From assembly GCF_050632385.1 (NCBI RefSeq), contig NZ_CP192599.1, positions 1,488,001-1,552,000 of the forward strand: DNA of 64,000 nt, read 5' to 3'. Shown one piece after another: positions 48,303 to 55,679 of this stretch. The notes below the pieces were generated by a model. It was not told where the DNA came from, made no database searches, and saw only the letters and a list, made by a program, of their open reading frames with translations. A program made the position numbers and the translations under genes. Numbering within the stretch: the stretch's first letter is position 1; every line of letters begins with the position of its first letter. Source of the stretch: Humitalea sp050632385. GTDB taxonomy: Bacteria; Pseudomonadota; Alphaproteobacteria; Acetobacterales; Acetobacteraceae.

Positions 48303-49820
48303 ATGATCGATCGCCGCACCCTCCTCGCCGCCGCATTGGCTTCCCCGGCACTTCCCGTCCTGGCCCAGACCAACGGGGTCCTCCCCAATGGCTGGGGCCT
48401 GAAGCAGGACGACACCCTGGCCCCGGGCGTGACGCGGGAGGTCCTGGTCCGCTGGGGCGACCGCGTCACCTATGACGCGCCGCCCTTCGACCCCAATGCG
48501 CCGACGCCCGAATCCGCCGGTTCGCAATTCGGCTGGGACGGGCGGATCTGCGGCGTCATCCCATCGCCCCCCGCCGCCGATGGCATCCCGCGCGCGGTGC
48601 TGGCCGTCGCCCACCCGACCGTCGATCCCGCCCTGGCCTGGCCCGGCGGGGCCGCCCGCCCGGCCGTGGCCGCCCAGATGCAGGGCGCGACCCTGCTGAA
48701 CCTGCAACGGCAGGGCGCCCGCTGGATCATCGTGGACGGCGGCTTCCAGTCCCGCCGCCTGACCGCCGATACGCTGTGCCGCATCACCGGCCCCGCCGTG
48801 CCCCGCACCGGCGGTTCGATCCAGGGCCTGGTCGGCATCACCGGCGGCTGCGCCACGCCCTGGGGCAGCCTGCTGCTGACCGAAGGCGACCCGACCGATT
48901 GGCTGACCCGCCTGCGTGGCCTCGATGGCCGCTTCGCGGAGGCCAACCGCTTCGGCTGGGTCGCGGAACTGGACCCGCAGGACCCCGCCTCGGTACCAGT
49001 CAAGCGCACCGCCCTTGGCCGCTTCAACCACGGCGACGCCGCCGCCGCGCTGTCGGCCGATGGCCGGGCCGTGGTCTTCATGACCGACCGCCGCGCCGGC
49101 GGCGGCCTGTTCCGCTTCGTCTCGGCCGGCCCCGCCGGGCCGGATGCCTTGGATGAAGGCACGCTCTCCGTCGCCACGGCCAGCGGCGGCGGCATCGCCT
49201 GGGCCGACCTGCCCAGCGGCGCCGATGCGGTGCTGAACGCCGCCCAATCCGCCGTCGCCACCAATGCCGCCGCCTTCGACGCCCCCTCCGGTCTCGCCAT
49301 CCGCGGCACCCGCCTGGTCGTCGCCTGCCGCGGCAGCGGCGGCAGCGCCGGCGAGGTGATCGAAGTCACCTCCGGCGGCGACTGGGCCGGGCGCGACATG
49401 GCCCGCCGCCGCCTGGTCGCCGGCGCCTGGCCCGCGCCCACCCCGCCCCCCGCCCGCAACGCCCCCCCGCCGCCACCGCCCGGCCCGCCGCTGCTGGCCG
49501 CCCCGGATGTCGTCGGTTTTGGGCCGCGCGGCTCGCTTTGGGTCGGCACCGACCGGCGCGGCACTGGCGAGCAACCGGACGCGCTCTTCGGCATCGGCCC
49601 CGATGGCGCAGCCCGTGCGGTCTATGCCGTGCCGCGCGGCGCCTCGGTTGGCGGCGTCGCCGTCTCGGCCGAAGGCGCGACCCTGCTGACCATCGCCCGT
49701 ACCCCCGGCAATGAACCCGGCGCCACCTGGGCTAACCCCACCACCCGCTGGCCCGCCCTGGACCCGAACCTGCCACCACGCACGACCCTGGTGGGGCTGG
49801 CACGCCAGGGCGGCTGGTGA
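48303..49820 (+). CDS. PhoX-related secreted protein with eroded metal-site motifs
   Basis: 505-residue member of the PhoX (DUF839) family with a Tat-like signal (MIDRRTLLAAALASPALPVL). It aligns by eye with the intact PhoX 2 kb downstream, but key positions are changed: HPTVDP for HEYTNP, GGCATPWGSLLLTEGDPTDW for the CAGGNTPWGTVITCEEN block, and GRFNHGDAAA for GRFKHEGCTM. One glutamate and one cysteine (C183) remain. It also has a proline-rich insert (PTPPPARNAPPPPPPGPP). Phosphatase activity is therefore doubtful; it may be a binding or regulatory paralogue. ATG at 48303, AGGG upstream. Confidence 0.8.
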   Translation: MIDRRTLLAAALASPALPVLAQTNGVLPNGWGLKQDDTLAPGVTREVLVRWGDRVTYDAPPFDPNAPTPESAGSQFGWDGRICGVIPSPPAADGIPRAVLAVAHPTVDPALAWPGGAARPAVAAQMQGATLLNLQRQGARWIIVDGGFQSRRLTADTLCRITGPAVPRTGGSIQGLVGITGGCATPWGSLLLTEGDPTDWLTRLRGLDGRFAEANRFGWVAELDPQDPASVPVKRTALGRFNHGDAAAALSADGRAVVFMTDRRAGGGLFRFVSAGPAGPDALDEGTLSVATASGGGIAWADLPSGADAVLNAAQSAVATNAAAFDAPSGLAIRGTRLVVACRGSGGSAGEVIEVTSGGDWAGRDMARRRLVAGAWPAPTPPPARNAPPPPPPGPPLLAAPDVVGFGPRGSLWVGTDRRGTGEQPDALFGIGPDGAARAVYAVPRGASVGGVAVSAEGATLLTIARTPGNEPGATWANPTTRWPALDPNLPPRTTLVGLARQGGW

Positions 49821-49832
49821 CGGGGGTGGGAG

Positions 49833-50089
49833 AAGTATTGGGCGGTTGCGCCGTGGAGAGGGCTTTGCCCCCTCCACACCTCCCCCACCAGGGGCCGCCG
49901 CCCCTGGACCGGCGCGATGTATTGGCAGAATAAAGAGAGGGGCATGGAGCACCCGTGACCAAGGGGACGCCAATGACGCCCCTCTCTTTATTCCGCCAAA
50001 CGCCGTGGGTTCCAAGGGGCCACGGCCCCTTGGTGGAGAAAGTTTGAAAGGGGCAAAGCCCCTTTCAAGGCGCTACTTCCCCAATACTT
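49833..50089. repeat. Family A palindromic element, copy 4 (inverted)
   Basis: Same element as copies 1-3 but inverted, lying after the PhoX-like gene and before phoX on the same strand. Central arms 49922-49943 and 49978-49999 match except for one A/C mismatch. The left flank begins with the GTGGAG hairpin and the right flank ends with TTTGAAAGGGGC/GCCCCTTTCAA. Arms and loop are closest to copy 1, suggesting a recent common source. Confidence 0.9.
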
Positions 50090-50221
50090 CCATCGCCCCC
50101 AGCGCCTGCGACTGTCACACCATCTTCACGCAGCCCGCATTGCGGTGCCGCCGGGGATGGGCATTTTCCGCGTGCCGCGCGACGGCCCTCTTGCATCGCG
50201 CACAACGCACAGGATTGCCCC

Positions 50222-52216
50222 ATGCCCGATAGCCTTTCCCCCCCTGATATCGCGGCGCGCCACGCCGGTATCGACGGCGTCGAACTCGAAGACATCGGCA
50301 GCAACCCGGCCCCCCGCGACACCATCCAGCAGATCGCCGAACGGCGCCTGTCGCGCCGCGCGGCGCTGATGGGCCTGGGTGCCGCGACGCTGGCCGACCA
50401 GCTTGTGGCGGCGGCGCAGCCGGCGCTGGCGCAGGCTGCCGTGCCGATGACGGGCGGTCCTTCCACGCTGACCTTCCCGGAATTGCGGCTGCAACTCTCC
50501 CAACGCGACGCGGTGGCCGATGGGTATGAGATCCAGACCGTGATCCGCTGGGGCGATCCGATCCTGGCCGATGCCCCCGCCTTCGACCCCGCCCGCGTCA
50601 CCGCCGCGAGCCAGGCGACGCAGTTCGGCTACAACAACGACTACCTGGACTTCTTCCCGCTGCCCAAGGGCAGCACCGGGTCGGACCACGGGCTGCTCGC
50701 GGTCAATCACGAGTATACCAACCCCGGCCTGATGTTCGCCGGCGTCGGTTCGGGCAGTGCGGCGCGCCTGCGCGTCACCGCCGAACAGGCCGCGGCCGAG
50801 CGCATGGCCCATGGCATGAGCGTCGTGGAACTGCGCCGCGTCGATGGCCGCTGGTCCTACGTGCCCAACAGCACGCTGAACCGCCGCATCACCGCCGATA
50901 CCGAAATGCGCGTCAGCGGCCCTGCCGCCGGGCATGACAAGATGAAGACCTCGGCCGACCCGACCGGGCGCCTGGTGCGCGGCACGATCAACAATTGCGC
51001 CGGCGGCAATACCCCCTGGGGCACGGTCATCACGTGCGAGGAGAACTTCAACAACTATTTTGGTGGCACCGCGGCGACCACGGGCGCGCAGGCCGACTCC
51101 TACCGCCGCTATGGCATCGTGGCCGAGGCCGCCAACCCCTGGGGCCGCTTCGAACCACGCTTCGACCTGAACCGCGAACCGAACGAGCCCAACCGCTTCG
51201 GCTGGATCGTCGAATTCGACCCCTATGACCCCACCTCGGTCCCCGTGAAGCGCACCGCCCTCGGCCGTTTCAAGCACGAGGGCTGCACCATGGCGGTGAA
51301 CCCGGATGGGCGCGTGGTCTTCTACATGGGCGATGATGAGCGCTTCGACTACGTCTACAAATTCGTCACCGCCCGGCCGATGGATCGCAACAACCCCGCC
51401 GCCAACCGCGACCTGCTGGACGAGGGCACGCTCTTCGTCGGCAAGTTCCTCGACGACGGCAAGCTGGAATGGCTGCCGCTGGTGCATGGCCAGGGGCCGC
51501 TGACGGCGGCCAATGGCTTCGCCAGCCAGGCCGATATCGCCATCGAGACGCGCCGCGCCGCCGACCTGCTGGGTGCCACCCCGATGGATCGGCCGGAGGA
51601 TGTGGAAGCCAACCCCGTCACCGGCCGCGTCTATGTGATGCTGACCAACAACGGCAACCGCACCGCCGAACGCCTGTCGGCCGCCAATCCGCGACCGCGC
51701 AACGCGCATGGCCATGTGCTGGAAATCGTGCCCCCCGGCGCCGGCGGTCGCGCCGTCGATCACGCCAATGCCAATGCCCGGTGGGAATTGTTCCTGCTGG
51801 CCGGCAAGCCTGGCCAGGATGCCGGCGCCCGCTACCACCGTGCGACGACCGACCAGGGCTGGCTGTCCTGCCCGGACAATTGTGCTTTCGACAGCAAGGG
51901 CCGGATCTGGATTTCGACCGATGGCGCGCCCTCCGCGGCCGGCATCGCCGATGGCATCTGGGCCGCCGACACATCGGGGCCGGGGCGGGCGCTGACCCGC
52001 CTGTTCTACCAGGCGCCGACCGGCGGCGAGGTCTGCGGCCCGACCTTCACCCCCGATGATACGACGCTGTTCCTGGCGATCCAGCACCCGGGCGAGGACA
52101 GCGGCAGCACCTTCGAAACCCCGTCCACCCGCTGGCCGGATTTCGCGGATGGCATGCCGCCGCGGCCGTCGGTCATCGCCATCGTCAAGCGTGGCGGCGG
52201 GGTGGTGGGGACCTAG
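50222..52216 (+). CDS. phoX: PhoX-family alkaline phosphatase, Tat-exported
   Basis: 664-residue phosphomonoesterase using Ca2+ and Fe3+, releasing phosphate from organic esters in the periplasm. Residues 1-72 are a long Tat signal with twin arginines at 45-46 (LSRRAALMGLG). Active-site blocks are intact: VNHEYTNPGLMF (about 162-172), NNCAGGNTPWGTVITCEEN (257-275), RFGWIVEFDPYDPTSVPVKRTALGRFKHEGCTM, and DNCAFDSKGRIWISTDG. ATG at 50222 with AGGA upstream. Its stop codon lies in a family B repeat. Regulation by phosphate starvation is expected, but I saw no clear Pho box. Confidence 0.93.
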   Translation: MPDSLSPPDIAARHAGIDGVELEDIGSNPAPRDTIQQIAERRLSRRAALMGLGAATLADQLVAAAQPALAQAAVPMTGGPSTLTFPELRLQLSQRDAVADGYEIQTVIRWGDPILADAPAFDPARVTAASQATQFGYNNDYLDFFPLPKGSTGSDHGLLAVNHEYTNPGLMFAGVGSGSAARLRVTAEQAAAERMAHGMSVVELRRVDGRWSYVPNSTLNRRITADTEMRVSGPAAGHDKMKTSADPTGRLVRGTINNCAGGNTPWGTVITCEENFNNYFGGTAATTGAQADSYRRYGIVAEAANPWGRFEPRFDLNREPNEPNRFGWIVEFDPYDPTSVPVKRTALGRFKHEGCTMAVNPDGRVVFYMGDDERFDYVYKFVTARPMDRNNPAANRDLLDEGTLFVGKFLDDGKLEWLPLVHGQGPLTAANGFASQADIAIETRRAADLLGATPMDRPEDVEANPVTGRVYVMLTNNGNRTAERLSAANPRPRNAHGHVLEIVPPGAGGRAVDHANANARWELFLLAGKPGQDAGARYHRATTDQGWLSCPDNCAFDSKGRIWISTDGAPSAAGIADGIWAADTSGPGRALTRLFYQAPTGGEVCGPTFTPDDTTLFLAIQHPGEDSGSTFETPSTRWPDFADGMPPRPSVIAIVKRGGGVVGT

Positions 52217-52320
52217 AGCGTGATGGCCGTAGGCGCGAATGCGCCGCAGGGTTGAATCACACGACAAAACAACAAGCTAGACCGCGATGCGTGAGCGAAT
52301 GCGAACGCATCGCGGTCTAG
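52214..52320 (+). repeat. Family B two-hairpin repeat, copy 3
   Basis: Starts in the phoX stop codon. GTGAT/ATCAC outer hairpin with AGGCGC-GAAT-GCGCC inside, ACAAAACAACAAG spacer, then the perfect 16-bp stem CTAGACCGCGATGCGT/ACGCATCGCGGTCTAG. Followed at 52324-52337 by a run of 14 cytosines. Confidence 0.87.
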
Positions 52321-52323
52321 CGA

Positions 52324-52337
52324 CCCCCCCCCCCCCC
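52324..52337. repeat. Poly-C tract of 14
   Basis: Homopolymer of 14 cytosines between a family B repeat and the stop of the convergent TPR-glycosyltransferase gene. It is outside any gene I call, so a phase-variation role is doubtful; it may be a hot spot for length error in assembly. Confidence 0.7.
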
Positions 52338-52446
52338 GCAAACGGCCGGGTGGCGCAGGCACGCCCGGCCGACAGGGTGAATATACGCCGCGGCAGCCAG
52401 CGGCGTTCAGGGGGATCCCGCGGGCCGATGGCCATGCGGCGCGGGA

Positions 52447-55320
52447 TCACATGCTCCGGCTCCAGTGCCCCGCGCCGATCTTGTAGCTCACGCGTTGGTG
52501 CGGCCGGATGACGCGCAGGAATTGCGACAGGGACACAATATGCAGGCCGCTCGGCAAAGCCAGGCCAGGCGTGGCCGCGATGGCGCGCGCCACGACGCGC
52601 GAGATCAGGCCAGGGCCGGTCGCGAGCCAGATGGTCTCCGACGCGCCGCTGAGGATCGCTGACGCCGCGAGGCCCAGGGCCTCCGCGATCAAGGGATCGC
52701 CGGGTGCCGCGGCGAGGAAGTTGTTGCCGATGGAGCCAAAGTCCTCCTGATAGACGACCATGCGCGACCCCGCCGGCAGCAGCCTGTCCAGCGCGCCGAC
52801 GCACAGGTCATCCGCATCGAGATAGACACCGCCTTCGGCATCGAGCAACGCGAGCCGCAGGAGATCAGCGCGCATCACGACATGCTTGGCCGTCCTGTAG
52901 GCGCGCAGGATCTCCGGCCTTGCCCGCTTCTCCAGGAAGGCGCGGGCCGTCGCATCATGCCAGAGGTGATAGGCGAAACCGGGGTTCGCCGCCTTGGCAT
53001 GATCCATGAGGTGGACGACCTCCTCCGGCGGTTCGACGGCGTCCCAGTATTGATGGAGGATCCTTGGGATCGCGGCCGCCGTGGGGTCGTGATCAGCGCG
53101 ATCCGCCAGTCGTCCGGCACGCGCAAGCCCGGTCAGCAAGGCGACCGCCGGGCCGATGTTTTCCGTCCCATCCCGCAGGAAGGGGGCGGCCGTGACCGCC
53201 AGATGCACACCGCCCGCACCGGAGGCCGCGGCGAGCACGGCTGTCTCCTCCGGGCACAGGCGCTGTTCGTTGATGATCTGGCCAAAGAGGTGACGCAACC
53301 GGCCGCGCCCGCGCCGCGGCGGGCCGCCGCCTGGCGGGGTGATGGCGACCTGGCCCATGGCCTCCCAGGCGCGATCGGTCTGGAACAGGAAGGTGGCGGC
53401 CTTCGCACGGAACAGTGCTGCGCGCGAATCCTCCGGCGTCAGCGCCAGCAACGCCTCGGCAAGGTCGATGGCGGTGCTGTGATCGTAGCGCAGCGCCGCA
53501 CGCTGCGCCGCGACGCGTAATCTTGGCGCGCTGTTCCGATCCTCGGTCCAGGAGTCGAGGAGCTGGTCCACCTCGTCGAACTGGCCCAGTTCCATCAGGA
53601 TTTCGGCGCGCACGGCGCGTTCGGACGGGGAGGGGTCCTGCACGGCGTCCATCAGCGCCAAGGCCCCCTGCAGGTCGCCAATGCGCCGCAGCCCGTGCGA
53701 CAGACGCATCCGCCGCCCCGCATCCTTCGGGTTCGCCAGGAGGTCGGCGCGGAAATGCGCATTCGCGGTGACATGCTCGCCGCATACCAGGGCCAGTTCG
53801 CCGCGCAGAAGATGCAGGCGCGGGTGATCCGGGCTTGCCCGTGCAAGGGCAGCGATGGCCGACGCCGCATCCTCGTACTGTCCGGCCAGGCGCAGCGTCA
53901 CGCAGGTCTGTGCCAGCAGGTCCGGTGAATCCGGTTCCGCCTGCAGGCCTTCGGCCAGCATGGCGAGCGATTGCGTGTGTTCGCCCGCGCGGTCCAGCGC
54001 CTGCGCCAGCCGTGCCTTGCGATGGGCTTCGTGCGGGGCGGCGGCGGCGTCGGCGCGGTAATGCAGGATCGCGTCGGGCAGGTCGCCGCGCGCCGACGCC
54101 AGGTCACCGCGCATCTGATGCAGTAGCCGGTGGTCCGGCTGCGCCCGCGCCAGTGCCATGGTCGCGGCACCGGCCTCGTCGAACCGCCCGGCGAGCCGCA
54201 GTGCCACGCAATGCTGCATCAGGAGGTCGGGTGACTGCGGTGCCTCGGCCAGGCCTTCCGATACGACGGCGATCGCCCGGTCATAGGCTTCGGTGCGGCA
54301 CAGGGCCTGCGCCAGCCTTGTGCGGCGATAGGCCTCCCGCGGTGCGGCGGCGACATCGGCGGCATAGTGTTCGACCGCGGCGGCCCACTCGCCGCGCGCA
54401 GCGGCCACTTCGCCGCGCATCTGATGCAGGCGCGGATGGTCGGGTGCGACCGCGGCCAAGGCCACGAGCGCTTGGTGGGCGTCGTCGAAGCGCCCGCCGA
54501 TGCGCAGCGCCGTGCAATGCTGCGCCAGGAGTTCCGACGAATCCGGTGCCTCGGCCAGGCCTTCGTCCAGCACCGCGATCGCGCGTTCATGGGCGCCCGT
54601 GCGGTACAGGGCCTGTGCCAGCCTTGTGCGGCGATAGGCTTCCCGCGGGGCGGCGGCGACGTCGGCGGCATAGTGTTCGACCGCGGCGGCCCAGTCGCCG
54701 CGCGCCGCGGCCACTTCGCCGCGCATCTGATGCAGGCGCGGATGGTCGGGTGCGACCGCGGCCAAGGCCACGAGCGCTTGGTGGGCGTCGTCGAAGCGCC
54801 CGCCGACGCGCAGCGCCGTGCAATGCTGCGCCAGCAATTCCGGCGAATCCGGTGTCTCGGCCAGGCCTTCGGCCAGCATGGCGATCGCGCGTTCATGCGC
54901 CCCCGTGCGGTACAGGGCCTGTGCCAGCCTTGTGCGGCGATAGGCTTCCCGTGGGGCGGCGGCGACATCGGCGGCATAGTGTTCGACCGCGGCGGCCCAG
55001 TCGCCGTGCGCCACAGCCAGGTCGCCGCGCATTTGATGCAGGCGCGGATGGTCGGGCGCGACCGCGGCCAAGGCCACCAGCGCGTGGTCGGCGTCGTCGA
55101 AGCGCCGGCCGATGCGCAGCGCCACGCAATGCTGCGCCAGGAGTTCGGTCGCATCCGGTGTCTCGGCCAGGCCTTCGGCCAGCACCGCGATCGCGCGTTC
55201 ATGGGCGCCGGCGCGCGTCAGGGCGACCGCCAGGCGTACCCGACGGCGGGCGTCGCGCGGCTGGGCCTGCAGATCCTGGAACAGGGCCTCGGTCGCGGCG
55301 TCCAATGGCGGGGTGCTCAC
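52447..55320 (-). CDS. TPR-repeat protein with C-terminal DXD glycosyltransferase (GT32-like)
   Basis: 957 residues. Residues 37-546 hold five 102-residue units, each three TPR motifs, typically starting GAHERAIAVLAEGLAE and ending REAYRRTRLAQAL; the first three are nearly identical also in DNA. Residues 735-957 form a DXD sugar-binding transferase (IPRILHQYWDAVEPPEEV, RADLLRLALLDAEGGVYLDADDLCVGALDRLLP, with YLDADD the metal site). GTG at 55320, AAGGAG nine bases upstream. No signal or membrane segment. Likely transfers a sugar to a protein or glycan recognised by the TPR arm (inference). Divergent from the GHKL-TPR gene. Confidence 0.85.
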   Translation of the reverse strand: MSTPPLDAATEALFQDLQAQPRDARRRVRLAVALTRAGAHERAIAVLAEGLAETPDATELLAQHCVALRIGRRFDDADHALVALAAVAPDHPRLHQMRGDLAVAHGDWAAAVEHYAADVAAAPREAYRRTRLAQALYRTGAHERAIAMLAEGLAETPDSPELLAQHCTALRVGGRFDDAHQALVALAAVAPDHPRLHQMRGEVAAARGDWAAAVEHYAADVAAAPREAYRRTRLAQALYRTGAHERAIAVLDEGLAEAPDSSELLAQHCTALRIGGRFDDAHQALVALAAVAPDHPRLHQMRGEVAAARGEWAAAVEHYAADVAAAPREAYRRTRLAQALCRTEAYDRAIAVVSEGLAEAPQSPDLLMQHCVALRLAGRFDEAGAATMALARAQPDHRLLHQMRGDLASARGDLPDAILHYRADAAAAPHEAHRKARLAQALDRAGEHTQSLAMLAEGLQAEPDSPDLLAQTCVTLRLAGQYEDAASAIAALARASPDHPRLHLLRGELALVCGEHVTANAHFRADLLANPKDAGRRMRLSHGLRRIGDLQGALALMDAVQDPSPSERAVRAEILMELGQFDEVDQLLDSWTEDRNSAPRLRVAAQRAALRYDHSTAIDLAEALLALTPEDSRAALFRAKAATFLFQTDRAWEAMGQVAITPPGGGPPRRGRGRLRHLFGQIINEQRLCPEETAVLAAASGAGGVHLAVTAAPFLRDGTENIGPAVALLTGLARAGRLADRADHDPTAAAIPRILHQYWDAVEPPEEVVHLMDHAKAANPGFAYHLWHDATARAFLEKRARPEILRAYRTAKHVVMRADLLRLALLDAEGGVYLDADDLCVGALDRLLPAGSRMVVYQEDFGSIGNNFLAAAPGDPLIAEALGLAASAILSGASETIWLATGPGLISRVVARAIAATPGLALPSGLHIVSLSQFLRVIRPHQRVSYKIGAGHWSRSM
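54295..55212 (-). repeat. Three near-identical 306-bp coding repeats (TPR units)
   Basis: Residues 37-342 of the TPR-glycosyltransferase form three 102-residue units almost identical in protein and DNA, with two more diverged units after them (to about 53683). The exact 306-bp period means in-frame recombination could add or remove three TPR motifs at a time. Copy number may vary between strains and may be collapsed in short-read assemblies. Confidence 0.85.
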
Positions 55321-55679
55321 GCGGTCAGGCTCCTTGATGCGGCGCGGCGGAGAGAGCCCGCCATGCGAAGGCCCGGGCGCGGATCCGCGCGGCCGGCCTT
55401 GGCGTACTGTTCGCGCATCGATGCAGGCTCCATGGACATGGCGCCGTTATGGCCACCGATGCCGCTGGCCGCAAACCACCAGCCGGGCCACAAAAATGGA
55501 CGTCGCGCGACGGGCGCCGTCATCGCAAAAATTGGCGCCGGCAATAAAACATACACCGGCGCGACATCCGGCCCCATCGGTCTGGCGCAACGTCTTGCCC
55601 GAAGGACCGCGGCGGCCTGATCCTCAGTCAAGGGCGACCGGTCCCCAGGTCGCGGCGCAAACACCTCACCCGCCGGTCC
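55321..55679. promoter_or_regulatory. Divergent intergenic region (359 bp)
   Basis: Separates the divergent TPR-glycosyltransferase and GHKL-TPR genes. I see no gene. Locally AT-richer patches (CAAAAATTGG and AATAAAACATACA near 55527-55555) are the likeliest promoter positions; no clear -35/-10 pair could be fixed. An inverted repeat CCGTGTC/GACACGG with an 18-nt loop lies just to the right, inside the first codons of the long GHKL frame (about 55702-55733), which might mean translation starts later. Confidence 0.4.

Noticed and set aside
47838..50015. A 725-codon minus-strand frame spanning the end of the molybdoenzyme, the PhoX-like gene and family A copy 4
   Set aside because: It runs antisense to two genes with clear motifs and through a hairpin repeat, so it is a GC-driven shadow.
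53683..55212. Regular 306-bp direct repeats considered as a CRISPR-like or satellite array
   Set aside because: The units are in frame with a protein, encode TPR motifs and have no spacers.
55317..55664. A 115-codon minus-strand frame whose stop overlaps the GTG of the TPR-glycosyltransferase gene
   Set aside because: The overlap is suggestive, but the sequence is Arg/Pro/Ala-rich without recognisable structure and runs through the AT-rich part of the divergent control region.
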